Assembly: GCA_013202185.1 (NCBI GenBank)
Contig: JABMSA010000421.1
Location: 1 to 5,849, forward strand
DNA: 5,849 nt
Source: Planctomycetota bacterium
GTDB taxonomy: Bacteria > Planctomycetota > PUPC01 > JABMSA01
Direction of reading: 5' to 3'
Positions 1 to 5,824 of the stretch are shown piece by piece. Below the pieces are notes generated by a model, which was given only the letters and a program-made list of their open reading frames with translations, did no database searches and was not told where the DNA came from. The position numbers were made by a program, and so were the translations under genes. How positions within the stretch are numbered: the first letter of the stretch is position 1; the number at the start of each line of letters is the position of its first letter.

Positions 1-624
1 CGTCTTGGCGCCCCAGCGTAGGAGCCAGTCCCACAGATCGGCATCGCGCACTGAAGCACAGGTGCGGTTGGCCGTTGCCTTGTCGTATATCCTTCTGACG
101 GCGGGCAGGTCTTCGCGTTTCATCGCGCGGAACGTGCCGGGCAGGGCTTCCTTCTTTGCATCGTCGCGGCCGAACTCGAGGCCGCCGCCCGCCCCCCAGG
201 GGTAGTAGCCGTAGCGGTAGTAATAGTTTGGAATGCCGCCCAGGTAGGCGACGAGAAAGCCGTTGTCCTCCATGTATTTCGATGCGTCGTTCATTGCCGC
301 AAAGCTGTAGCCTTGCTTGCGGTGATGATCGTGCGTGCCGACGGGGCCGACGGTCATCGCGGGTACCGCCACGCTGCCGAAACGGATCATTCGGCGGCCC
401 ATGACCACGGCGCTCACCACGCGGCCGTCGGCCACTGCGATTCTTGTGTGCTCGGGGTCCCCGAACGTTCCGTGCCAGAGGCTGCGCAGCATGTGCGTTT
501 CCATGTGCATGTTGGTGAATGCCCTTACGAGCGACTCGAGGGCTTCGCTACGGTCCTTTGCGTTTGTGATGCCGCTCACTCGCTGCACGGGGAGTTTGGC
601 GCTGTCCTTTTTCTTTGCAGTCAT
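1..624 (-). CDS. Eis-like GNAT N-acetyltransferase, partial (N-terminal 208 residues)
   Basis: The frame runs from an ATG at 622-624 to the left edge with no stop, so the C-terminus is missing. A GNAT fold is visible. Residues 60-95 form the beta strands before the acetyl-CoA loop (TRIAVADGRVVSAVVMG, then VPAMTVGPVG). Residues 99-111 hold the pyrophosphate-binding loop, HHRKQGYSFAAM, an R-x-Q-G-x-S version of the R/Q-x-x-G-x-G/A motif. Residues 131-142 hold the GNAT 'YYYRYGYYP' element. A second acetyltransferase half appears to begin near residue 165 (FRAMKREDLPAVRRIYDKA) with a VRDADLWDWLLRW stretch, as in the tandem-GNAT Eis family of about 400 residues. The family moves acetyl from acetyl-CoA to amines; the substrate here is unknown. 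The start is supported by GAGGTG seven bases upstream. The ATG overlaps the TGA of the polyferredoxin gene by four bases, so translation is probably coupled. A general 'GNAT' call is safe; Eis-like is likely. Confidence 0.85.
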   Translation of the reverse strand, partial: MTAKKKDSAKLPVQRVSGITNAKDRSEALESLVRAFTNMHMETHMLRSLWHGTFGDPEHTRIAVADGRVVSAVVMGRRMIRFGSVAVPAMTVGPVGTHDHHRKQGYSFAAMNDASKYMEDNGFLVAYLGGIPNYYYRYGYYPWGAGGGLEFGRDDAKKEALPGTFRAMKREDLPAVRRIYDKATANRTCASVRDADLWDWLLRWGAKT

Positions 625-2132
625 GAACTGTCACCTCTTCTGTGTCGGGCTCTCTTTCGTACGGGCTGGTCGTTGTTCGATTTCGGGTCGACGAGGATTG
701 CAGGGCGGGGGAGCTTGCCGCGCTTCTTCACGAGTTCGCGCATGCACGCGGCCACGCACAGCCCGCACCCCACGCACTTGGATTTATTGACGTTCGGAAT
801 CATCAGCACTGTTCGGTTCTCTTCCAGGCTGTCGAACAAATCGTCGAGGTAGACGATGCGCTCTTTGAGCTCGATGGCTTCGTACCCGGCGTCGTGGCAG
901 ACGTTGTAGCACAGCAGGCAGTTTTCCTCTTCGCGGTGCGGCAGGCACAGTTGCTTGCAGTGCCTGGCTGTTCCCATGACGAAGGCCTTTTTTTCTTTGA
1001 GCGGCAAGTGGGTAATGGCGCCGGTGGGGCACACTCGGCCGCAGGTGTTGCACCTGGGCGCGCATCCGGCTCGCTCGGGCACGATTTCGGGTGTTCCGTA
1101 TCCGGCGAGCCCTCCGGCGAGGCCCACGATGCTGATCGCCGGCCCGGGGCAGTTTTGCGCGCACACGCCGCAACGGATGCAGCGCGCGAGGAATTCATCC
1201 TCGGGCAAGGCGCCCGGCGGGCGGAGGCGGACGTCGGAGCCGATCATGGCAAGCGGCCCGCCGATGGCCAGGAGCCCGCCGGCGACGCACGCGCCCGCGA
1301 TGAAATCGCGGCGTTCGGGGTCGACAGGCACCAGGGCTGTGGCCGCCCCGAAGTGAATGGCCTCGGCCTTGCACACGCTCGAGCAGGCTCCGCAATAAGC
1401 GCAATCGATGCCGGCGTCGAAGGTGTCGGGCTGCACCGCGTCAAACGAGCAGGCCCCGGCGCATCTCTTGCACTCGGTGCAGGCGTCGGTTTTCGTTCGC
1501 TTGCGCCATGAGAACCTGGAGACAATCGACAGCAGCGCGCCTGTAGGACACAGGTAATTGCACCAGAAGCGCCTCCGCACGACCGCCGCCGCCAGGATTG
1601 CGAGCAGAGCCCCGAGCCACATCAGGTGGGCCGATGTGCTTCCGTCGGCGAGGGTCTTGGCCGCATGCACGCCGCGTGCAAGCAGGGGCATCGGCGTGAG
1701 GTAGCCGCTTACGGGCAGCGCGAGCGCCGCAAAGAGAACGACGGCGGCCAGCACGCCGTACTTGATGAACTTGAACCTGGCAAGCGAGCGCTCGGCGCGT
1801 CTGCCGCGCAGGGCGCCTGCCAGGTCGATAAGCGTGCCCATTGGGCAGGCGTGCGAGCAGAAGAAACGCGGAATCAACAGGCAGAATGCTACGACGATCA
1901 GCGGCACAACGGCCAGCGCGGGAAAAGCGCGGCTTGCCACAAAGGCCGACAGCGACGCAAGCGGATCAACCAGGCATAGCAGATACGCCGGCGACCACTG
2001 GGAGCGCATATGGCGCTGGAGGTGGTCGGTGCCGGGGGGAGCATCGACGAAAACAAGCAGCAGCAGGAAGAAGCAAAGAAGAAACACCGCTTGCGAAACG
2101 CGGCGCAGGCGGGTGCGAGTCGAACTTGTCAT
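621..2132 (-). CDS. Membrane polyferredoxin, NapH-NapG/MauM-type fusion (503 aa)
   Basis: Seen: hydrophobic segments at about 13-30, 70-89, 122-144 and 169-187, with a weaker one at 47-65. There are two CX3CP motifs at the membrane face (C92/C96, C191/C195), the signature of NapH/NosR/CcoG-type proteins. Two CX2CX2CX3C ferredoxin motifs follow (C218-C228, C244-C254). Next is E-R-R-D-F-I at 273-278 and a Gly/Ala-rich hydrophobic stretch to 298. A NapG/MauM-like module comes last, with C318-C328, C357-C368 (CX3CX2CX3C), a C392/C396 plus C405/C408/C412 group, and C453-C463. The basic loops 108-124 and 187-190 fit a cytoplasmic side. Known: NapH oxidises quinol and NapG passes electrons on in the periplasm. 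Inferred: one chain does both, with clusters on both sides of the membrane. The ATG at 2132 lies three bases after the FMN gene's stop, with AGGTAA overlapping that stop as ribosome site. No terminal reductase is in view, so the acceptor is unknown. Confidence 0.88.
   Translation of the reverse strand: MTSSTRTRLRRVSQAVFLLCFFLLLLVFVDAPPGTDHLQRHMRSQWSPAYLLCLVDPLASLSAFVASRAFPALAVVPLIVVAFCLLIPRFFCSHACPMGTLIDLAGALRGRRAERSLARFKFIKYGVLAAVVLFAALALPVSGYLTPMPLLARGVHAAKTLADGSTSAHLMWLGALLAILAAAVVRRRFWCNYLCPTGALLSIVSRFSWRKRTKTDACTECKRCAGACSFDAVQPDTFDAGIDCAYCGACSSVCKAEAIHFGAATALVPVDPERRDFIAGACVAGGLLAIGGPLAMIGSDVRLRPPGALPEDEFLARCIRCGVCAQNCPGPAISIVGLAGGLAGYGTPEIVPERAGCAPRCNTCGRVCPTGAITHLPLKEKKAFVMGTARHCKQLCLPHREEENCLLCYNVCHDAGYEAIELKERIVYLDDLFDSLEENRTVLMIPNVNKSKCVGCGLCVAACMRELVKKRGKLPRPAILVDPKSNNDQPVRKRARHRRGDSS
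632..637 (-). promoter_or_regulatory. Ribosome binding site of the GNAT gene
   Basis: On the minus strand GAGGTG lies seven bases before the ATG at 622-624. It sits inside the last codons of the polyferredoxin gene and supports this start, and it fits reinitiation or coupled translation at the ATGA junction. Confidence 0.6.
1239..1316 (-). other. Internal twin-arginine-like motif and fifth hydrophobic segment (residues 273-298 of the polyferredoxin)
   Basis: E273-R274-R275-D276-F277-I278 matches the RRxF(L/I) core of a Tat signal. It is followed by about 20 weakly hydrophobic Gly/Ala-rich residues. It sits exactly between the NapH-like and NapG-like halves, and free-standing NapG proteins begin with a Tat signal, so this looks like the old NapG signal kept inside the fusion. 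Confidence 0.6.
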
Positions 2133-2135
2133 AGT

Positions 2136-3158
2136 TTACCTGGCTTGCTGCAGGGCCTTGAGCACAGCCCCCATCACGCTAACGGCCGTGACCGTTGCCC
2201 CCGTTATCGTGTCGACGGACGGCGTTTGGTTTTCGATGATGCGTCTGGGTATTTCTTCGAAGCAGTCGAGCGGAATGGATTCCTTGTGTGCGGTGACCTT
2301 GATGTTTGTCATCTTGCCGTCGGCTATTGTAACGTTTACGGTAATGGGTCCGTCGAAGCCTTGCACCGTGGCGGTGTATGTGCCTGGTTTCAGGGTCGAA
2401 ACGTCCAGCGACTCGGCATCGCAGAGGTCCATGAGAAATTGCATGCGGCTCGTGTTTTTTCTCACATTGGCGTAGTACCAGCCGGGCTTGCCCTGAACCT
2501 GCATCTCGAGCCCGAACGCATTGAGGGCCATCTGGTATGCGGCCTTCGCCTTACTCCCATCGCCTCGCCTTCGGCAGACGTCGCCAATGCCCCAGTAGGC
2601 CCTGGCCTGGAGCACATTCTTCTGCTTCTCAGACGCGGCGAGAGCGGCGGCTCGTTCGAAATATGACGTTGCTGTTTTGAACTGGTCGTACTCGAGGTAG
2701 CACCTTCCCAAGCTCAGCAGAGAGTGTGCAGTGGGCCGCGCCTTGGAGTATTCCAGCATGGCGAAGGGTGTTTGTTTTGCCCACACCAGCGACTGTGCGA
2801 TGTACCACCCGGCCCATTCCCTGGGCTTGCCGGTGCCGCGATCGATCAGCTCGTAAAGTATTTTCACAGCCGCCCGGCTCTTGGCTTCTCCGAACCGCGA
2901 GTCCACCGCGCGGCGCATCTTGTTGTAGTTGGCCGTCAGCTCCACCTCGAGAGGGGTGGCGCCCAACCACTCGGGGCGGCGGAGCTTTCCAGCCCGGGCA
3001 AGGTCCGCCTCGAGGCGTTTCTTGCCTTCTTTCTCCAACTGTGCCGGGTCGCGGGCCTGATCGGCCTTGCCCGCGGAATATGCCCGCGCAGGTGCAAGCA
3101 CCGTTGCCGCCAAAGCCAGCGCCATCAGCAAAACGGGCGATCTGCGAAAGGTGTTCAT
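2136..3158 (-). CDS. Exported TPR-like protein with C-terminal FMN_bind domain (340 aa)
   Basis: Residues 1-29 are a Sec-type signal peptide: basic MNTFRR, hydrophobic LLMALALAATVLA, and a likely cut after A26 in APARA. No further membrane segment is seen, so the product should be periplasmic. Residues 140-216 contain at least two TPR-like helical pairs (about 144-176 and 183-216). Residues 259-338 form an FMN_bind domain (PF04205 type), beginning GTYTATVQGFDG and including the dGk turn and an IPRRII helix. D316-T-I-T-G-A-T-V-T324 fits the D-x-x-S/T-G-A-T motif that ApbE modifies by linking FMN to threonine, as in NqrC, RnfG and NosR. Inference: it takes electrons from, or gives them to, the polyferredoxin encoded three bases downstream. 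The start at 3158 is preferred over an in-frame ATG at 3302. It has AGGAG at five bases' spacing and places the signal peptide at the N-terminus, while the longer form would carry 48 unrelated residues and start upstream of the promoter. Confidence 0.87.
   Translation of the reverse strand: MNTFRRSPVLLMALALAATVLAPARAYSAGKADQARDPAQLEKEGKKRLEADLARAGKLRRPEWLGATPLEVELTANYNKMRRAVDSRFGEAKSRAAVKILYELIDRGTGKPREWAGWYIAQSLVWAKQTPFAMLEYSKARPTAHSLLSLGRCYLEYDQFKTATSYFERAAALAASEKQKNVLQARAYWGIGDVCRRRGDGSKAKAAYQMALNAFGLEMQVQGKPGWYYANVRKNTSRMQFLMDLCDAESLDVSTLKPGTYTATVQGFDGPITVNVTIADGKMTNIKVTAHKESIPLDCFEEIPRRIIENQTPSVDTITGATVTAVSVMGAVLKALQQAR
2187..2213 (-). other. Predicted covalent FMN attachment motif (residues 316-324)
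   Basis: The codons spell D-T-I-T-G-A-T-V-T. ApbE-type flavin transferases recognise this pattern and attach FMN through a phosphoester to the motif threonine, probably T322 by family consensus. No apbE is in the window, so it would have to act from elsewhere in the genome. Confidence 0.75.
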
Positions 3159-3163
3159 GTCGT

Positions 3164-3168
3164 CTCCT
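3164..3168 (-). promoter_or_regulatory. Ribosome binding site that fixes the FMN_bind gene start
   Basis: AGGAG on the minus strand lies five bases before the ATG at 3156-3158. It is the best Shine-Dalgarno sequence in the window and decides for this start over the upstream in-frame ATG at 3302. Confidence 0.75.
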
Positions 3169-3233
3169 GAAAGACGCATTTCCGCCGATCCCGCCAAGGC
3201 CGCGCGGAAAACGTCGTCGGCCTGTCCCTTCCA

Positions 3234-3263
3234 TTTATATAAGATGTGCCCGGGCAAAATCAA
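3234..3263 (-). promoter_or_regulatory. Candidate sigma70-type promoter of the FMN/polyferredoxin/GNAT operon
   Basis: On the minus strand TTGATT (3258-3263) and TATAAA (3234-3239) are 18 bases apart; an overlapping TATATA (3236-3241) would give 16. This is an AT-rich spot in GC-rich DNA, and it gives a leader of roughly 65-70 bases before the FMN_bind start at 3158. Matches to consensus are 4/6 and 5/6, so the call is reasonable but unproven. Confidence 0.5.
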
Positions 3264-3275
3264 GGTATTTGCCCG
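3247..3275. promoter_or_regulatory. Operator-like dyad overlapping the operon -35 element
   Basis: CGGGCAAA (3251-3258) and TTTGCCCG (3268-3275) form a perfect 8-bp inverted repeat around a 9-base spacer. The left arm also shares a palindrome, TGCCCGGGCA, at 3247-3256, so the half-site TGCCCG occurs three times. The dyad covers the -35 hexamer of the minus-strand promoter, where a repressor would block RNA polymerase. The regulator is not identifiable from the window. Confidence 0.4.
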
Positions 3276-3318
3276 ACGTGATTGCCCCTTGGCGAAAGTC
3301 ACCGGCGAGTTAATTCAC

Positions 3319-3347
3319 TTGACTCTGCACCGCGCTCATGGGATAAT
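3319..3347 (+). promoter_or_regulatory. Sigma70-type promoter for the 577-593 aa protein gene
   Basis: TTGACT (3319-3324) and GATAAT (3342-3347) are separated by 17 bases, and each matches 5 of 6 consensus positions. Transcription should begin near 3354, leaving a leader of about 67 bases to the ATG at 3421 or 115 bases to the ATG at 3469. It diverges from the operon promoter some 60 bases away. Confidence 0.6.
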
Positions 3348-3420
3348 CCGTGGGTACTGATTTTCAGGCCCAGGTAACAGACAACGAACAGCCGCGCACA
3401 GCCACACCGGCCCAGGCAGA

Positions 3421-5202
3421 ATGGATCACAACGACGCGGGGCTTGCGTGGGGCAGATGGGAACTCTTGATGCCAAAAAGCAAGAACACACGCAAGGGCAA
3501 GAAAAAGGTCCGCAAGCAGGCAAAAAGCCAAACCGACAAGCGGGCTGCCGCAGAGAAGCCACCGGCCCGTGCAAGCCGGGATGAGGTGAGGTACATGGTG
3601 GAAACGATGCTGCGCGAGGACCTGCCACTGGGCCCAGCCGATTTATTGATGGCAATAGCACTGAGAACGCCCGACGCCGGCGAGCACCTCGCCTGGCTGG
3701 CTGCGTATGATTTTGATAACGACATCGCGAGGAGCGCTGTCTTGCTGCTCGTGACGGCCCTGGATTTCGAAATGGCGGACGAACTGGGCGAGAACATCTG
3801 CAACTCGGCCGAGCCGGTCCTGCTGGAGGCGATCCGGAACAAGGCCCTGCCAGACGCCCGAAAGACGGCCATCGCAGGAATCTATCACGAGCTTGTCGGC
3901 GAGATGCACCCGGAGGAGCTTCGGTCATGTTTCAAGGACTTTGACAGCATCATCCGCTTTGCGGTCGACCAGGTCGTTCGAACCACCAACGGCGAACCGG
4001 AGGAGATTGAAGCGATGCTCGACGCAGCCGACGTGCTGCTCGAGTACGATACGATCCCGGAATCCGAAGACATGTACATGGCCTTCATCTCGGGCATTGA
4101 AACGAGCAAGGCAAGACCGGAAGTGGGAACCTCGCTACTGTTTCCGACTGTGGCGCTCGCGGCGGAATTCGACATGGCCCAGGAAGCAGCGATCGAGGCG
4201 CTGGCAACCATGAGGGAAACCGAGTGCGCACAGGCGGCGTGGTACCTGTCCGAGCTGGGCCGGATGCCGGCCATGGGCAATCTCGGCAGGATTGCAAGCG
4301 GCCTCGCAGAGGATATGGCCGAGCAGGGAGTGCCCCAGCAGATCACTTTGCAGCGGACGTTTACGCACGGCGTAGTGACCGGCGTTGACGGCAGCGGCTC
4401 GCGAAGCCTGTGCCTGTACTTCCAACGCCCCGACGGCCAGACCGATGTGCTCGTCATGCTTCTGAACGACACCGCCGGCATCAAAGACGCCTGGTGCTCG
4501 TACGAGCACGAAGGCAACCTGGCCGATGACTTCGCGCGCGCCGCGGGTTTATTCCTGGCGCCCTGCACGCTTGACTTCGCGCGAGAACTGCTTGCCGAAG
4601 CTTTTGCCATCCACGAGGAGAACGGCTCGCCCATACCCGGCAGGTTTTGTATCTTTCGGGCGTACCTCGGCGCCGAGCCCATCCGGCCCAAACGGCGCAC
4701 GTCCGACCTGGCAGCATACAAACTGGACACGCTCGAGCGGTCGCCGAAACTCGTTGAAGGCTCCGACGAACTTGTCGACTACTTCCCGTACGATTCGATG
4801 CTTTTCGCGTCTGACGCGGCTTACGACTATCTGGATCAAACCGTCGGTCCGGGAAATGAACCCTCGAAAAAAGAGGTCGAGACGTTCATCCGCGAGATCG
4901 CCCCACTGCAAAAAGACCAACTGCTGTCGCGCATCGCAATGAATCTCGAGGTCGCGGCGCGCGCGGGCCAAGCCGACGCCGATCTCAATCGGCTGAGCGC
5001 GGGCACGTGGCTGGCCATGACGGAAGACGTTGTGCCCTTCCACGAGGTGCCACTGGTGCGCAGGATGGGCAAGGTCTCCGTCGACGCCGTCCTGTTCAAC
5101 CTCGAATACGGCTACAGGAACCAGGAAGAGGCCGACCAGGCCGCGCTCGAGTATGACGAGGAAGCCGGAGACGACCTGTTGGAATGGAACATGCCCGAAT
5201 GA
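3421..5202 (+). CDS. Protein of unknown function, basic N-terminus and helical-repeat body (593 aa, or 577 aa from 3469)
   Basis: I do not recognise a family. Numbering here is from the first ATG. Residues 17-50 are very rich in Lys/Arg (MPKSKNTRKGKKKVRK) and likely disordered. Residues 55-300 are almost all amphipathic helices with HEAT-like spacing. Residues 308-360 are strand-rich (QRTFTHGVVTGVDG, SLCLYFQRPDG, TDVLVMLLND). Residues 365-590 return to helix, ending in an acidic tail (EYDEEAGDDLLEW). There is no signal peptide or membrane segment, so it is probably cytoplasmic. No catalytic motif is evident. The start is uncertain: the ATG at 3421 has AGG only four bases upstream, and the ATG at 3469 has GGG eight bases upstream. 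The second gives a natural lysine-rich N-terminus. The frame is long and continuous, and its own promoter lies just upstream, so the gene itself is secure. A scaffold or nucleic-acid-binding role is only a guess from charge and helix content. Confidence 0.85.
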   Translation: MDHNDAGLAWGRWELLMPKSKNTRKGKKKVRKQAKSQTDKRAAAEKPPARASRDEVRYMVETMLREDLPLGPADLLMAIALRTPDAGEHLAWLAAYDFDNDIARSAVLLLVTALDFEMADELGENICNSAEPVLLEAIRNKALPDARKTAIAGIYHELVGEMHPEELRSCFKDFDSIIRFAVDQVVRTTNGEPEEIEAMLDAADVLLEYDTIPESEDMYMAFISGIETSKARPEVGTSLLFPTVALAAEFDMAQEAAIEALATMRETECAQAAWYLSELGRMPAMGNLGRIASGLAEDMAEQGVPQQITLQRTFTHGVVTGVDGSGSRSLCLYFQRPDGQTDVLVMLLNDTAGIKDAWCSYEHEGNLADDFARAAGLFLAPCTLDFARELLAEAFAIHEENGSPIPGRFCIFRAYLGAEPIRPKRRTSDLAAYKLDTLERSPKLVEGSDELVDYFPYDSMLFASDAAYDYLDQTVGPGNEPSKKEVETFIREIAPLQKDQLLSRIAMNLEVAARAGQADADLNRLSAGTWLAMTEDVVPFHEVPLVRRMGKVSVDAVLFNLEYGYRNQEEADQAALEYDEEAGDDLLEWNMPE

Positions 5203-5248
5203 CGGCCGGGCCCGATCGCGCGCCTGAAACCCGAAAGCCAACACGCAT

Positions 5249-5252
5249 AAGG
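5249..5252 (+). promoter_or_regulatory. Ribosome binding site for the GTG-started sulfatase
   Basis: AAGG lies eight bases before the GTG at 5261. No terminator is visible in the 58 bases after the preceding gene, so the sulfatase was probably read from the same transcript. Confidence 0.4.
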
Positions 5253-5260
5253 CACACCGT

Positions 5261-5676
5261 GTGAGAATACTCTACCTGGACCTCGACACCCTCCGCCCCG
5301 ATCACCTGGGCTGCTACGGATACCGCCGAAACACCTCGCCGAATATCGACATCATTGCCGGCGAAGGCATCAGGTTCGACAACTACTACTGCTCGGACGC
5401 CCCCTGCCTGCCATCGCGCACAGCGCTGATGACCGGCGCGTTCGGCATTCACTCGGGCGTGGTAGGCCACGGGGGAACCGCCGCCGACTTGCGCCTGCAA
5501 GGCGCCGAGCGCGGGTTCGTCGACCGACTCCGACACAGCAGCCTGCCCGCCATGCTGCGCCGGGCCGGCCTCAAGACTGTTTCCATAAGCCCATTTGCCG
5601 AGCGGCACAGCAACCGGAGCTTCGCGGCGGCGCGATACCGGAACTCAAGCGCCGCCACCCGCGCGAATTCGAGTGA
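5261..5676 (+). pseudogene. Cys-type sulfatase, N-terminal ~117 residues, internally deleted
   Basis: From a GTG start the product reads VRILYLDLDTLRPDHLGCYG, the typical sulfatase N-terminus, with D7 and D9 in the place of the Ca2+ ligands. C49-L-P-S-R53 (5405-5419) is the CxPSR motif whose cysteine is converted to formylglycine, followed by TALMTG. Similarity continues through SLPAMLRRAGLKTVSISPFAERHS (residues 94-117, ending 5611) and then stops. What follows in this frame (NRSFAAARYRNSS...) is unlike any sulfatase, although the frame stays open into the tRNA. Family members are usually 450-550 residues, so about three quarters is missing, including later metal and substrate residues. In another frame, PELRGGAIPELKRRHPREFE and a TGA at 5674-5676 look like a protein C-terminus. 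That could be the far end of the same gene after an internal deletion. As it stands the product cannot be an active sulfatase. An assembly misjoin is an alternative. Confidence 0.7.
5626..5656. repeat. GC-rich inverted repeat at the sulfatase break
   Basis: GGCGGCGC (5626-5633) and GCGCCGCC (5649-5656) form a perfect 8-bp stem with a 15-base loop. No T-run follows on either strand, so it is not a convincing intrinsic terminator. It lies close to where sulfatase similarity ends. Confidence 0.4.
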
Positions 5677-5824
5677 GCACACACCCAGACACCTCCACGG
5701 ACAAGCACATGCGCAAGAAAGCAACTTGCACATCTCTTGCGGCAAATCTCTGCGATTCTCCTTGAAACACCGGAATCCTTGTGCTAACATGAACGCCAAT
5801 CAGCGGCCCGGCGCCGCGCGTTCC
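5677..5824. other. Intergenic stretch before the tRNA, no gene recognised
   Basis: No reading frame here looks like a known protein. It is less GC-rich than the flanks and holds the tRNA promoter at 5762-5790. The sulfatase frame happens to remain open through it, but the translation has the composition of untranslated sequence. Confidence 0.6.
5762..5790 (+). promoter_or_regulatory. Sigma70-type promoter of the tRNA gene
   Basis: TTGAAA (5762-5767, 5/6 matches) and TAACAT (5785-5790, 4/6) are 17 bases apart, with about 34 bases from the -10 to the first base of the tRNA. The placement suits a stable-RNA promoter with a short 5' leader to be trimmed by RNase P. Confidence 0.6.

Noticed and set aside
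642..1511. Long plus-strand open frame of 289 codons opposite the polyferredoxin gene
   Set aside because: It is antisense to a gene with six ferredoxin-type cysteine motifs, and its own translation has no recognisable domain. Such frames are expected in GC-rich DNA.
1762..2475. Plus-strand open frame of 237 codons spanning the polyferredoxin/FMN_bind junction
   Set aside because: It runs antisense across two well-supported genes and their boundary, with no motif or convincing ribosome site.
3159..3302. Longer form of the FMN_bind protein starting at 3302
   Set aside because: It would add 48 residues ahead of a perfect signal peptide, pass through the operon promoter, and ignore the AGGAG site before the 3158 start.
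3885..4730. Minus-strand open frame of 281 codons inside the unknown-function gene
   Set aside because: Its Ser/Ala-rich translation is typical of an antisense shadow, while the opposite frame is longer and preceded by a promoter.
5626..5656. GC-rich hairpin as an intrinsic terminator
   Set aside because: The 8-bp stem is good, but the 15-base loop is long and no T-run follows on either strand.
5449..5799. Minus-strand open frame of 116 codons over the sulfatase end
   Set aside because: It is antisense to the conserved sulfatase segment and lacks a recognisable domain or ribosome site.
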